From Streptomyces nigra (GTDB lineage: Bacteria > Actinomycetota > Actinomycetes > Streptomycetales > Streptomycetaceae): a stretch of DNA of 64,000 nucleotides. The notes beneath the pieces were generated by a model that was not told where the DNA came from, ran no database searches, and was given only the letters and a program-made list of their open reading frames with translations. Location: assembly GCF_003074055.1 (NCBI RefSeq), contig NZ_CP029043.1:1604501-1668500 (forward strand), read 5' to 3'. The translations under genes and the position numbers were made by a program. This document shows positions 41,451-50,300 of this stretch, in pieces (positions within the stretch are counted from its first letter, which is position 1; each line of letters opens with the position of its first letter).

Positions 41451-42221
41451 ATGAGCACGAGAACGGCCGAGGACCGGCAGCGCGAGATCGTGCGGGCCGC
41501 ACGGCGCGACGGCTCCGTGGACGTCACCGCGCTCGCCGCCGAGCTGGGCGTGGCGAAGGAGACCGTACGCCGGGACCTGCGGGTCCTGGAGGACCACGGG
41601 CTGCTGCGCCGCACCCACGGCGGCGCCTACCCGGTGGAGAGCGCCGGCTTCGAGACGACGCTCGCCTTCCGCGCCACCAGCCACGTCCCCGAGAAGCGCC
41701 GGATCGCGGCCGCCGCGGCCGAGCTGCTCGGGGACGCCGAGACGGTCTTCGTCGACGAGGGCTTCACCCCGCAGCTCATCGCCGAGGCCCTGCCCACCGA
41801 CCGGCCGCTGACCGTGGTCACCGCGTCCCTGCCGGTCGCGGGCGCCCTCGCCGGGTCCGAGCACGCCTCCGTGCTCCTGCTCGGTGGGCGGGTCCGGTCC
41901 GGCACCCTCGCCACGGTCGACCACTGGACCACCAAGATGCTGGCCGGCTTCGTCATCGACCTGGCGTACATCGGCGCCAACGGCATCTCCCGCGAACACG
42001 GCCTCACCACGCCCGACCCGGCGGTCAGCGAGGTCAAGGCCCAGGCCATCCGCGCGGCGCGCCGCACCGTGTTCGCGGGCGTGCACACCAAGTTCGGGGC
42101 GGTCAGCTTCTGCCGGTTCGCCGAGATCGGCGCGCTGGAGACGATCGTCACGAGCACCCTGCTCCCGTCCGCCGAGGCCCACCGCTACGCGCTCATGGGG
42201 CCGCAGGTCGTCCGCGTCTGA
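41451..42221 (+). CDS. DeoR/GlpR-family transcriptional regulator
   Basis: A 256-residue regulator with an N-terminal DeoR HTH (DRQREIVRAARRDGSVDVTALAAELGVAKETVRRDLRVLEDHGLLRRTHGGA) and the C-terminal DeoRC sugar-phosphate sensor domain (FVDEGFTPQLIAEAL, IDLAYIGANGISREHGLTT). ATG 41451 follows AAGGG. It precedes the sugar ABC transporter and dehydrogenase genes by 86 bases on the same strand and most likely represses them until a phosphorylated sugar or polyol appears. Confidence 0.92.
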   Translation: MSTRTAEDRQREIVRAARRDGSVDVTALAAELGVAKETVRRDLRVLEDHGLLRRTHGGAYPVESAGFETTLAFRATSHVPEKRRIAAAAAELLGDAETVFVDEGFTPQLIAEALPTDRPLTVVTASLPVAGALAGSEHASVLLLGGRVRSGTLATVDHWTTKMLAGFVIDLAYIGANGISREHGLTTPDPAVSEVKAQAIRAARRTVFAGVHTKFGAVSFCRFAEIGALETIVTSTLLPSAEAHRYALMGPQVVRV

Positions 42222-42307
42222 CGCACCACCCCCCTCCCCACGGGGCACCGCCACACCGTCGGCCGCCCCTTGTCTCCCCATAAGTCCCTCACGTCCAGGA
42301 GCGATCC

Positions 42308-43678
42308 ATGCGAACCCAGAGCCGACGACGGCCACCGCGAGCCACGCTCGCCGCGGCCGCCGCAGGGACGCTGCTCGCCCCGCTGCTCTCCGGCTGCTGG
42401 ACCGGAGCGGGCGGGGCCGGCTCCGGGGGTGACGCCATCAACGTCCTGATGGTCAACAACCCCCAGATGACCGAGCTCCAGAAGCTCGCGCCGCGCTTCA
42501 CGCAGGAGACCGGCATCAAGGTCAACTTCACCGTCCTCCCCGAGAACGACGTCCGCGACAAGATCAGCCAGGACTTCGCCAACCAGGCCGGCCAGTACGA
42601 CGTCGCCACGCTCTCCAACTACGAGATACCGATCTACGCCCGCAACGGCTGGCTGAAGGAGATGGACTCCTACGTCGCCGAGGACCCCGGCTACGACGAG
42701 CAGGACGTCCTCAAGCCGATGCGCGAATCCCTCACCGGTGACGACGGCAAGCTCTACGGCCAGCCCTTCTACGGCGAGTCGTCCTTCCTGATGTACCGCA
42801 AGGACGTCTTCGAGAAGGCCGGCCTGACCATGCCGGCGCACCCCACCTGGCAGCAGGTGGCCGAGTTCGCGGCGAAGACGGACGGCGCCGAACCGGGCAT
42901 GAAGGGCATCTGCCTGCGCGGACTCCCGGGCTGGGGCGAGGTGATGGCCCCGCTGACGACGGTCGTGAACACCTTCGGCGGCACCTGGTTCGACAAGGAC
43001 TGGAAGGCGCGCCTCGACTCCCCCGAGTGGAAGAAGGCGACGAAGTTCTATGTCGACCTGGTGCGGGAGCACGGCGAGTCCGGCGCGGCCCAGTCCGGCT
43101 TCGCCGAGTGCCTGAACAACATGACCCAGGGCAAGGTCGCCATGTGGTACGACGCCACCTCGGCGGCCGGTTCCCTGGAGGCGGCCAAGTCCCCGGTGAA
43201 GGGCAAGGTCGGCTACGCCCCGGCGCCCGTCGAGAAGACCGAGTCCTCCGGCTGGCTCTACACCTGGGCGTGGGGCATCCAGGACGCCTCCCGCAACCCC
43301 GACAAGGCCTGGAAGTTCGTCTCCTGGGCGTCGGGCAAGCGGTACGAGCAGCTCGTCGGCGACGAGTTCGGCTGGTCCAACATCCCGGCCGGCAAGCGCG
43401 CCTCCACCTACGCCGACCCGGACTACCGCGCGGAGGCGGCGGCCTTCCAGGAGATGACGAAGGAGTCCATCGAGGGCGCCCGCCCGAAGGACCCGGGTGT
43501 GCAGCCGCGGCCCGCGCCCGGCATCCAGTTCGTCGGCATCCCCGAGTTCACCGACCTCGGCACCAAGGTCTCCCAGGAGATCAGCGCGGCCATCGCCGGA
43601 CGCCAGTCCGTCGACTCGGCCCTGAGGAAGTCCCAGCAGCTCGCCGAGAAGATCTCCGAGGAGTACGAGGGGCGATGA
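42308..43678 (+). CDS. Sugar/polyol ABC transporter substrate-binding lipoprotein
   Basis: A 456-residue family-1 solute-binding protein. The lipobox is LLSGC with Cys30 after a basic, Ala-rich signal. The core (INVLMVNNPQMTELQKLAPRFTQETGIKVNFTVLPENDVRDKISQDFANQAGQYDVATLSNYE) and WLYTWAWGIQDASRNPDKAWKFVSWASGKRY are typical of extracytoplasmic sugar or mannitol/sorbitol binding proteins. It overlaps the first permease gene as ATGA. It is the first structural gene after the DeoR regulator. Confidence 0.92.
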   Translation: MRTQSRRRPPRATLAAAAAGTLLAPLLSGCWTGAGGAGSGGDAINVLMVNNPQMTELQKLAPRFTQETGIKVNFTVLPENDVRDKISQDFANQAGQYDVATLSNYEIPIYARNGWLKEMDSYVAEDPGYDEQDVLKPMRESLTGDDGKLYGQPFYGESSFLMYRKDVFEKAGLTMPAHPTWQQVAEFAAKTDGAEPGMKGICLRGLPGWGEVMAPLTTVVNTFGGTWFDKDWKARLDSPEWKKATKFYVDLVREHGESGAAQSGFAECLNNMTQGKVAMWYDATSAAGSLEAAKSPVKGKVGYAPAPVEKTESSGWLYTWAWGIQDASRNPDKAWKFVSWASGKRYEQLVGDEFGWSNIPAGKRASTYADPDYRAEAAAFQEMTKESIEGARPKDPGVQPRPAPGIQFVGIPEFTDLGTKVSQEISAAIAGRQSVDSALRKSQQLAEKISEEYEGR

Positions 43679-44613
43679 CAGCGACCACCACGGCCCCCGT
43701 GGCCACACCGTCCGTACGCACCACCCGTCCGCCCTCCGCCCGACTGCGCAACTGGGCGACCAGGGCACCCCTGCTGCCCGCGCTGATCTTCATGATCGTG
43801 GTGACCCAGCTGCCGTTCGTGGCGACGCTGGTCATCTCCTTCTTCGACTGGAACTCCCTGTACCCGGACGCCCGGAAGTTCGCCGGGCTGGGCAACTACC
43901 AGGAGGTCCTCACCGACGCCGACCTGCGCCACTCGGTGTGGACGACCGTGCTGCTGACGGTCGCGGTGGTGCTGGCCAGCCTGGTCCTCGGACTGCTGCT
44001 CGCCCTGCTGCTCGACCGCCGCTTCAAGGGCCGCGGAGTGGTCCGCACCCTGCTGATCGCGCCGTTCCTCGTCGTACCGGTCGCCGCCGCACTGCTCTGG
44101 AAGCATGTGCTCTACAACCCTGAATACGGCCTTTTCAATGGGCTGTTGCACTATGTGGGCGGCCCACAGCCGGACTGGATCTCCAACACCCCCCTGCTCG
44201 CGGTGGAGGCCTCGCTCGTCTGGCAGTGGACGCCGTTCATGATGCTGATCCTGCTGGCCGGCCTGCAGAGCCGCGACCACGAGCAGATCGAGGCGGCCCG
44301 CGTCGACGGCGCGAGCGACTGGCAGATCTTCCGCCATCTCACCCTTCCCCACCTGCGCCGCTATCTCGAACTCGGCGCCCTGCTGGGCTCGATCTACATC
44401 GTCCAGAACTTCGACGCCGTCTTCACGCTCACGTCCGGGGGCCTCGGCACAGCCAACCTCCCCTACACCGTCTACCAGAGCTTCTACCAGGCCCATGAGA
44501 ACGGCCTCGCCTCGGCGGCCGGCGTCCTGGTGGTCATCGGCTCGATCATCATCGCGACCTTCGCGCTGCGCGTGGTGTCGTCCCTGTTCCGCGAGGAGGT
44601 GTCACGCGCATGA
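43675..44613 (+). CDS. Sugar ABC transporter permease (MalF/SmoF type)
   Basis: A 312-residue permease with six helices. The EAA loop is visible as EQIEAARVDGASDWQIFRHLTLPHLRRYLEL. The N-terminal 30 residues are Thr/Pro-rich and cytoplasmic. It overlaps genes on both sides by four bases (ATGA), so it is translated with the binding protein and second permease. Confidence 0.92.
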   Translation: MTATTTAPVATPSVRTTRPPSARLRNWATRAPLLPALIFMIVVTQLPFVATLVISFFDWNSLYPDARKFAGLGNYQEVLTDADLRHSVWTTVLLTVAVVLASLVLGLLLALLLDRRFKGRGVVRTLLIAPFLVVPVAAALLWKHVLYNPEYGLFNGLLHYVGGPQPDWISNTPLLAVEASLVWQWTPFMMLILLAGLQSRDHEQIEAARVDGASDWQIFRHLTLPHLRRYLELGALLGSIYIVQNFDAVFTLTSGGLGTANLPYTVYQSFYQAHENGLASAAGVLVVIGSIIIATFALRVVSSLFREEVSRA

Positions 44614-45458
44614 GCGCCGTGGCCGTACGACTTCGCAGCCGCCGCAAGGGAACGGGCCTCGGCCTGGTGGCCTGGCTGCTCGGGATCGCGTTCTTCCTGC
44701 CCATCGCCTGGATGGCGCTGACGTCCTTCCACTCCGAGCAGGACGCGGCGACCAACCCGCCGTCCTTCGCCGCGTCCCTGACCCTGGACGGCTACCGCGA
44801 GTTCTTCGGCGCGGGCGGCGGCGCTAGCCCCTGGCCGGCCCTGATCAACTCGGCGGTGGCGTCACTCGTCTCCACGCTGTTCGTCCTGGTCCTCGCCCTC
44901 CCGGCGGCCTACGCGCTGTCGATCCGCCGGGTGCGGAAGTGGACGGACGTCCTGTTCTTCTTCCTGTCGACGAAGATGCTGCCGGCCGTGGCGGGCCTGC
45001 TGCCGCTGTACCTGTTCGCGAAGAACACCGGCATGCTCGACAACATCTGGCTGCTGGTCATCCTCTACACCTCGATGAACCTGCCGATCGCGGTGTGGAT
45101 GATGCAGTCCTTCCTCGCCGAGATCCCCGTCGCCGTGATCGAGGCGGCCCGGGTGGACGGGGCTCGGCTGCCGACGGTGCTCACCCGCGTGGTGGCCCCG
45201 ATCGCCCTGCCGGGCATCGCCGCGACCGCTCTGATCTGCTTCATCTTCAGCTGGAACGAGCTGCTCTTCGCCCGGGTGCTCACCGGCGTGGTCGCCGAGA
45301 CCGCACCCGTCTTCCTGACCGGCTTCATCACCAGCCAGGGCCTGTTCCTGGCCAAGGTGTGCGCCGCGTCGCTCGTCATCTCCCTGCCGGTGCTCGCCGC
45401 GGGGTTCGCCGCCCAGGACAAGCTGGTCCAGGGCCTGTCGTTGGGAGCCGTGAAATGA
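44610..45458 (+). CDS. Sugar ABC transporter permease (MalG/SmoG type)
   Basis: A 282-residue permease. Helix 1 is LGLVAWLLGIAFFLPIAWMALTSF, and the EAA loop is AVIEAARVDGARLPTVLTRVVAPIALPG, near the middle of the C-terminal half. It forms the pore with the upstream permease. No ATPase gene follows; the next overlapping gene is a dehydrogenase. In streptomycetes, many sugar importers borrow the multi-use ATPase MsiK encoded elsewhere. Confidence 0.92.
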   Translation: MSAVAVRLRSRRKGTGLGLVAWLLGIAFFLPIAWMALTSFHSEQDAATNPPSFAASLTLDGYREFFGAGGGASPWPALINSAVASLVSTLFVLVLALPAAYALSIRRVRKWTDVLFFFLSTKMLPAVAGLLPLYLFAKNTGMLDNIWLLVILYTSMNLPIAVWMMQSFLAEIPVAVIEAARVDGARLPTVLTRVVAPIALPGIAATALICFIFSWNELLFARVLTGVVAETAPVFLTGFITSQGLFLAKVCAASLVISLPVLAAGFAAQDKLVQGLSLGAVK

Positions 45459-46444
45459 AGGCCGCCGTCATCGAGTCCGTGGGCAAGGCCGTCGTCGCCG
45501 AGGTCCCCGACCCGACGCCCGGCCCGCGCGAGGTCGTCGTCGAGGTCGCCGCGTGCGGCCTGTGCGGCACCGATCTGCACATCCTCCAGGGCGAGTTCGC
45601 GCCCGAGCTGCCGATCGTGCCCGGGCACGAGTTCGCGGGCGAGGTCGTCGGGGTCGGCACCGGTGTCACGGAGCTGTCCGTGGGCGACCGGGTGGCCGTC
45701 GACCCCTCCCTGTACTGCCACGAGTGCCGCTACTGCCGTACGGGGCACAACAACCTGTGCGAGCGGTGGGCGGCGATCGGCGTCACCACGGCGGGCGGGG
45801 CCGCGCAGTACGCCGTCGCCCCGGTGGCGAACTGCGTGAAGCTCCCCGAGCACGTCCGCACCCAGGACGCGGCCCTCATCGAGCCGCTGTCCTGCGCGGT
45901 GCGCGGCTACGACGTGCTCCGGTCCCGCCTCGGCGCGCACGTCCTCATCTACGGCTCCGGCACGATGGGCCTGATGATGCTGGAACTGGCGAAGCGGACG
46001 GGGGCGGCGAGCGTGGACGTCGTGGACGTCAACCCGGCCCGGCTGGAGACGGCCCGCGCCCTCGGCGTCTCGGCGTCCGCCGCCGGCGCCGACGAGCTGG
46101 ACCGCCCGCAGGGGTGGGAGCTGGTGATCGACGCGACGGGCAACGCGGGGGCGATCCAGGACGGGCTCGGCCGGGTGGCGAAGGCGGGAACGTTCCTGCA
46201 GTTCGGCGTCGCCGACTACGCGACGCGCGTGGAGATCGATCCGTACCGGATCTACAACCAGGAGATCACCATCACGGGGTCGATGGCCGTCCTGCACAGC
46301 TATGAACGCGCGGCGGAGCTCTTCGCGAACGGTGTCCTGGACCCGGACGTCTTCATCAGCGACCGCCTCCCGCTGGATCAGTACCCCCAGGCCCTGGACC
46401 AGTTCGCGGCGGGAGTGGGCCGCAAGATAGTGGTCGTGCCGTAG
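45455..46444 (+). CDS. Zinc-dependent medium-chain dehydrogenase (sorbitol/threonine dehydrogenase-like)
   Basis: A 329-residue MDR enzyme. The catalytic zinc ligands are in GLCGTD (Cys37) and PGHEF (His58, Glu59). The structural zinc lobe has Cys88, Cys91, Cys94 and Cys102 (YCHECRYCRTGHNNLC). The NAD site is YGSGTMGLMML, followed by VDVNPARLETARALG. It is co-translated with the permease (ATGA). The operon context (DeoR, polyol-type ABC importer) points to oxidation of the imported sugar alcohol; the exact substrate is unknown. Confidence 0.9.
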   Translation: MKAAVIESVGKAVVAEVPDPTPGPREVVVEVAACGLCGTDLHILQGEFAPELPIVPGHEFAGEVVGVGTGVTELSVGDRVAVDPSLYCHECRYCRTGHNNLCERWAAIGVTTAGGAAQYAVAPVANCVKLPEHVRTQDAALIEPLSCAVRGYDVLRSRLGAHVLIYGSGTMGLMMLELAKRTGAASVDVVDVNPARLETARALGVSASAAGADELDRPQGWELVIDATGNAGAIQDGLGRVAKAGTFLQFGVADYATRVEIDPYRIYNQEITITGSMAVLHSYERAAELFANGVLDPDVFISDRLPLDQYPQALDQFAAGVGRKIVVVP

Positions 46445-46451
46445 AGCTTCC

Positions 46452-46553
46452 CTCGCCCCCGCCGCCCCTACCCGTCCCATCCCCGGGGCTGCCGCCCCCG
46501 GACCCCCGCTCTCGGCCCTGAAAGGGCCTCGTCCTCAAACGCCGGACGGGCTG
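46452..46553 (+). repeat. Left arm of a ~100-bp inverted repeat flanking a small gene
   Basis: This 102-base stretch, rich in CCCCCG and ending CGCCGGACGGGCTG, is an imperfect reverse complement of 46935-47037; I count only a few mismatches and small indels. It begins eight bases after the dehydrogenase stop. It can also fold internally. Sequences of this look are dispersed in Streptomyces genomes. Confidence 0.75.
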
Positions 46554-46633
46554 ATCACAACCCCTCCGGCGTGGCGGCAGCCCCCGGGAAAACCTTTGGG
46601 CGTCGGCACCCCCGCGCCCGTACCATCCACCGC

Positions 46634-46852
46634 ATGCCCAAACCGAGCGGCTTCGCGTACGAGGCCCATCCCGACGGAACCGTCGACATCACCCACCACG
46701 GCCGCCGCGCCACCGTCCTGCGGGGCGACCGGGCCGCCCGCTTCCTCGCCGAGGTCACGACCGACCCGCAACTCGTCATGGCCCGCTGGACCGGCAACTA
46801 CCGCCGCGGCAACGAACGCACCGCCCGCGCCCACCCCCGCAACCGCGGCTGA
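46634..46852 (+). CDS. Small conserved hypothetical protein (72 aa)
   Basis: ATG 46634 opens a 72-residue frame: it contains GFAYEAHPDGTVDITHHGRR, VLRGDRAARFLAEVTTDPQLVMARWTGNYRRGNE and a basic C-terminus. The pattern and codon use look real, and similar short proteins occur in streptomycetes; no function is known. It is basic, so nucleic-acid contact is possible but unproven. It lies between two inverted copies of a 100-base repeat. There is no strong ribosome site. Confidence 0.65.
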   Translation: MPKPSGFAYEAHPDGTVDITHHGRRATVLRGDRAARFLAEVTTDPQLVMARWTGNYRRGNERTARAHPRNRG

Positions 46853-46856
46853 CCCC

Positions 46857-46970
46857 ACCCCGTCCCTCGCCCGAGGACGCACCTCGGCCCTCACCCAGCA
46901 CGTCCGTCGCTCGAGGACGCACCTCGCTCCCACCCAGCCCGTCCGGCGATTGAGGACGAGGCCCGTTCAG
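46857..46970 (+). repeat. Degenerate tandem repeat, 36-39 base unit, three copies
   Basis: Units start ACCC(AG)C.CGTCC and contain TCGAGGACGCACCTCG or its variants: 46857-46892, 46893-46931, and 46932 onward. The third unit runs into the right arm of the inverted repeat. It looks like partial duplications of the same dispersed repeat. Confidence 0.55.
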
Positions 46971-47037
46971 GGCCGAAGCGGGGGTCCGGGGGCGGCAGCC
47001 CCCGAGGGACGGGACGGGTAGGGGCGGCGGGGGCGAG
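46935..47037 (-). repeat. Right arm of the ~100-bp inverted repeat
   Basis: Reverse-complement partner of 46452-46553, starting CAGCCCGTCCGGCG and ending GGCGGGGGCGAG. Together the arms enclose about 380 bases carrying the 72-residue gene. Confidence 0.75.
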
Positions 47038-47109
47038 AGAAAATGCCCGGCACCCACCGTTCAGCCCCGGGTAAGGGAACGGTAAAACGGCCTCGCTCGT
47101 TCACCCGGC

Positions 47110-48333
47110 ATGACAGCTATGACCCCCGGCTCGAACATCCCTCTCCCCACCGCACGCGTGACGGTGGACGTCACCGCCCCGGTGCGGCTAGACGTATCGG
47201 GCCTGCTGCTCACCGCCGACGGCAAGGTGCGCTCCGACGACGACTTCATCTTCTACAACCAGCCGTCCGGCCCAGGCGTGACCTACCGCTCGGGCGGCGG
47301 CACCTCCCCCGACTCGATCACGGTCGACACCACCGCCGTACCCCCGGGCATCGAGAAGATCGTCGTCACGGCGAGCCCGGACGCGGCCGGCCAGACCTTC
47401 CGGGGCATCGAGCCCACGGCCACCCTCCGCGGCGCCGACGACCAGGCCGTCCTCGCCACCTTCACTCCCCCGCAGCTCGGCGACGAGACCGCGCTGGTGA
47501 TCATGGAGATCTACCTGCGCAACGGCCAGTGGAAGGCCCGCGCGGTCGGCCAGGGCTACGCGAACGGCCTGGCGGGCATCGCCACCGACTTCGGCGTCAC
47601 CGTCGAGGAACCGGCCCCGGCCGCCACCCCCGTCGCCCCGCCCCAGCCCACCACCCCGCCGGCCCCGCCCGTGGCGGCCGCCCCCGTCACCCCGGCCGCT
47701 CCCCCGGCCCCTTCGGCACCGCCCGCCCCGCCCGCCCCGCCCGCGCCCGGCGCCGGGAAGATCAACCTCGACAAGGGCCGCGTCAGCCTCCAGAAGAACC
47801 AGACCGTCTCCCTGATGAAGGGCGGCCAGCCCCTCCTGTCGCAGGTCAAGATGGGCCTCGGCTGGGAGCCGGCATACCGCGGCAAGGACATCGACCTCGA
47901 CGCCTCCGTCATCGCCTACGGCCCGCAGCGCAACCACATCGACAGCTGCTACTTCGGCAAGCTGCAGATCGTGAACGGCGCGATCCGCCACTCCGGCGAC
48001 AACCTCACGGGTGAGGGCGCCGGGGACGACGAGGTCATCACCGTCGACCTGGGGCGCCTCCCCATGGACGTCACCGGCCTGGTCTTCACGGTCAACTCGT
48101 TCTCCGGCCAGAAGTTCACCGAGGTCGCCAAGGCGTACTGCCGGCTGATGGACGCCATGACCGGCGAGGAGCTGGTCCGCTTCGACCTCACCGCGGCCGA
48201 GCCGCAGACCGGCGTGATCATGGCGAAGCTCATCCGCCAGTTCTCCGGCGAGTGGGAGATGACGGCCGTCGGCGACTTCGTGAAGTCCCGCACGGTCCGC
48301 GGCATGGTGAAGCCCGCAGCCCAGGCGCTGTAG
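47110..48333 (+). CDS. Double TerD-domain protein (tellurite-resistance/stress family)
   Basis: A 407-residue cytoplasmic protein. Residues 1 to about 170 are one TerD-like beta-sandwich (VRLDVSGLLLTADGKVRSDDDFIFYNQPSGPGVTYR, ALVIMEIYLRNGQWKARAVGQGYANGLAGI). A Pro/Ala-rich linker spans about 172-215. From about 220 a second full TerD domain follows (GKINLDKGRVSLQKNQTVSL, MGLGWEPAY, DIDLDASVIAYG, DDEVITVDLGRLP, RLIRQ-like end). TerD domains bind Ca2+ through acidic loops and act in stress and tellurite tolerance. It is followed by a strong terminator. Confidence 0.92.
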   Translation: MTAMTPGSNIPLPTARVTVDVTAPVRLDVSGLLLTADGKVRSDDDFIFYNQPSGPGVTYRSGGGTSPDSITVDTTAVPPGIEKIVVTASPDAAGQTFRGIEPTATLRGADDQAVLATFTPPQLGDETALVIMEIYLRNGQWKARAVGQGYANGLAGIATDFGVTVEEPAPAATPVAPPQPTTPPAPPVAAAPVTPAAPPAPSAPPAPPAPPAPGAGKINLDKGRVSLQKNQTVSLMKGGQPLLSQVKMGLGWEPAYRGKDIDLDASVIAYGPQRNHIDSCYFGKLQIVNGAIRHSGDNLTGEGAGDDEVITVDLGRLPMDVTGLVFTVNSFSGQKFTEVAKAYCRLMDAMTGEELVRFDLTAAEPQTGVIMAKLIRQFSGEWEMTAVGDFVKSRTVRGMVKPAAQAL

Positions 48334-48342
48334 CGGGAGGTA

Positions 48343-48389
48343 CGACGGTGGGGGGCGCTCCCTCGTCCGGAGAGCGCCCCCCACCGTCG
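48343..48389. terminator. Bidirectional terminator between terD-like and ACC deaminase genes
   Basis: A perfect 18-bp stem (CGACGGTGGGGGGCGCTC with its complement at 48372-48389) around an 11-base loop, placed between two convergent stops. Confidence 0.8.
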
Positions 48390-48416
48390 GCCTGGCCCCG
48401 TCCACCGAGCCCCGGC

Positions 48417-49439
48417 TCAGAACAACGCGCTGTACGCGTTCAACGCCGGCTGCCCGCCCAGGTGGGCGTACAGCACCGTGGAGTCCGGTCCGATCTCCCC
48501 GCGCCGGACGAGGTCGATCATGCCCGCCATCGACTTCCCCTCATAGACGGGGTCGGTGACCATGCCCTCGGTGCGTGCGGCCAGCCGCATGGCGTCCAGG
48601 GTGGTGTCGTCCGGTATGCCGTAGGTGCCCGCGTGGTAGCGCTCGTCGAGTTCGACGTCCGCCTCGGTCAGCTCCCGTTCCACGCCGATGAGCCGCCCGG
48701 TGCGGTCCGCGATCCGGGCGATCTGCGCCCGGGTCTCGGCCGGCTTCGCGGAGGCGTCGACGCCGATGACCCGGCGCGGACGTCCCCCCGCCTCCTCCAG
48801 CGCCGCGAACCCGGCGACCATCCCGGCCTGCGTGGAGCCGGTCACCGAGCAGACGACGACCGTGTCGAAGAAGACCCCCGACTCCCGTTCCTGCTCGGCG
48901 ACTTCGTACGCCCATCCGGCGAAGCCGAGTCCGCCGAGCGGATGGTCGGATGCGCCGGCCGGGATGGCGTACGGCTTGCCGCCGGACTCCTCCACCTCCC
49001 GCAGGGCCTGCTCCCAGCTCTCCTTGAAGCCGATGCCGAACCCGGCGCGCACCAGCCGGACATCGGCTCCGGCGAGCCGGCTCAGCAGGATGTTGCCGAC
49101 CTTGTCGTAGACGGCGTCGGGCCAGTCCACCCAGCTCTCCTGCACCAGCACGCACTTGAGGCCCGCGCGGGCGGCGACGGCCGCGACCTGCCGGGTGTGG
49201 TTGGACTGCACCCCGCCGATGGAGACGAGGGTGTCGCAGCCCTGGGCGAGCGCGTCGGCGACCAGGTACTCCAGCTTGCGGGTCTTGTTGCCGCCGTAGG
49301 CGATCCCGGAGTTGCAGTCCTCGCGCTTGGCCCACAGCGAGGCGCCGCCGAGGTGGGCGGTCAGCCGCTCCAGCGGGTGCACGGGGGACGGTCCGAAGAG
49401 GAGGGGGTGGCGCGCGTAGGAGGAGAGGGACGGGGACAT
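48417..49439 (-). CDS. acdS: 1-aminocyclopropane-1-carboxylate (ACC) deaminase
   Basis: A 340-residue fold-type-II PLP enzyme. The Schiff-base lysine is in [11 protein letters not shown] (Lys52). [16 protein letters not shown] binds substrate, [15 protein letters not shown] is the phosphate loop, and the C-terminal [21 protein letters not shown] and [14 protein letters not shown] match true ACC deaminases rather than D-cysteine desulfhydrases. It cleaves ACC to ammonia and 2-oxobutyrate, lowering plant ethylene. ATG 49439 has TGGAGG upstream. The GntR gene lies 38 bases upstream on the same strand. Confidence 0.9.
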   Translation of the reverse strand: MSPSLSSYARHPLLFGPSPVHPLERLTAHLGGASLWAKREDCNSGIAYGGNKTRKLEYLVADALAQGCDTLVSIGGVQSNHTRQVAAVAARAGLKCVLVQESWVDWPDAVYDKVGNILLSRLAGADVRLVRAGFGIGFKESWEQALREVEESGGKPYAIPAGASDHPLGGLGFAGWAYEVAEQERESGVFFDTVVVCSVTGSTQAGMVAGFAALEEAGGRPRRVIGVDASAKPAETRAQIARIADRTGRLIGVERELTEADVELDERYHAGTYGIPDDTTLDAMRLAARTEGMVTDPVYEGKSMAGMIDLVRRGEIGPDSTVLYAHLGGQPALNAYSALF

Positions 49440-49477
49440 GGGGCGCCTCCAGGGAAGGGGGTGGATCGTCCTCGGTG

Positions 49478-50161
49478 TCAGCCGGAGCCCGGTCCGCCCG
49501 GTGTCTCCGGGTCGGCCAGGTCGTCGGCCAGGTCGGCGAGGGTGCGCCAGATCTCCGCGGTCACGCGGACGGCGGCGTCCACGTCCCCGGCGGCGCACGC
49601 CTCGATCAGCCGGTCGTGCAGCCCGGCCGAGCGGCAGGTGCCGCCCTCCCCGAACCGCTGCCGCTCCAGGCGCCGGATGAGCGGGGTGTAACGGGCGACG
49701 GTGGCCGCCGCCGCACGGTTGCCGCTCATCCGGACCAGGACGTCGTGCAGGGCGTCGTCGGCCCGCAGGGCGAGGTCCACCTCGCCGTCCGCGACGGCGG
49801 CGGCGAACCGCGTGTTGGCGGCGCGCATGGCGTCCACGTCCGCGCCGGTCAGCCGGGGCACGGCGACCCTGGTGACCAGTTCGTGCATCGCGCCGACCAC
49901 GGCGGCCGCGTCCCGGACGTCGGCGGCCACGAGGGGCGTGACCCGGGTGTAGCTCTGCGGTTTGCTCTCCAGCAGCCCCTCGTCCACGAGCCGCGAGAAG
50001 GCCTCGCGCACCGGCGCCCGGGACAGCCCGAGCCGCTCGGCCAGGTCTGCGTCGCGCACCACCGCTCCGGGCTCGATCTCCCCGGCCACGATGGCGTCCC
50101 GGATCGCCTCGTACGCCCGGTCCCGCAGCAGGGTCCGGCCGACGGGTCGCATGGCCTCCAT
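49478..50161 (-). CDS. GntR-family regulator (FCD domain), probable acdS regulator
   Basis: A 227-residue regulator with an N-terminal GntR winged HTH ([64 protein letters not shown]) and a C-terminal FCD helical domain (His/Asp metal-site residues in [15 protein letters not shown] and [14 protein letters not shown]). It is in the same orientation as acdS and directly upstream. No ribosome site precedes ATG 50161, while a promoter sits just upstream, so its mRNA is probably leaderless. A second in-frame ATG is at 50152. Confidence 0.9.
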   Translation of the reverse strand: MEAMRPVGRTLLRDRAYEAIRDAIVAGEIEPGAVVRDADLAERLGLSRAPVREAFSRLVDEGLLESKPQSYTRVTPLVAADVRDAAAVVGAMHELVTRVAVPRLTGADVDAMRAANTRFAAAVADGEVDLALRADDALHDVLVRMSGNRAAAATVARYTPLIRRLERQRFGEGGTCRSAGLHDRLIEACAAGDVDAAVRVTAEIWRTLADLADDLADPETPGGPGSG

Positions 50162-50169
50162 GAACTGAA

Positions 50170-50199
50170 ATGTTAGATGTCAGCTACCCGAGTGGACAA
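50170..50199 (-). promoter_or_regulatory. Promoter of the gntR-acdS genes (leaderless)
   Basis: On the minus strand TTGTCC (50194-50199) and TAACAT (50170-50175) are 18 bases apart. The predicted start lies at about 50163, on or beside the ATG at 50161. ATGTTAGATGTCA overlaps the -10 and could hold a GntR operator. Confidence 0.5.
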
Positions 50200-50300
50200 G
50201 AGGGCGTGCCCGGAGGAGCGCGACCCGGGCAAAGGTGCGGCCCGCACCCCCAAGGGCTGTCCGCTCCGTTGTTCCAGGGCTCCGCACCGCACCGACCGCT

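Noticed and set aside
46857..46970. CRISPR-like array in the tandem repeat near 46.9 kb
   Set aside because: The units are degenerate and contiguous, without constant repeats and unique spacers, and no cas genes are in the window.
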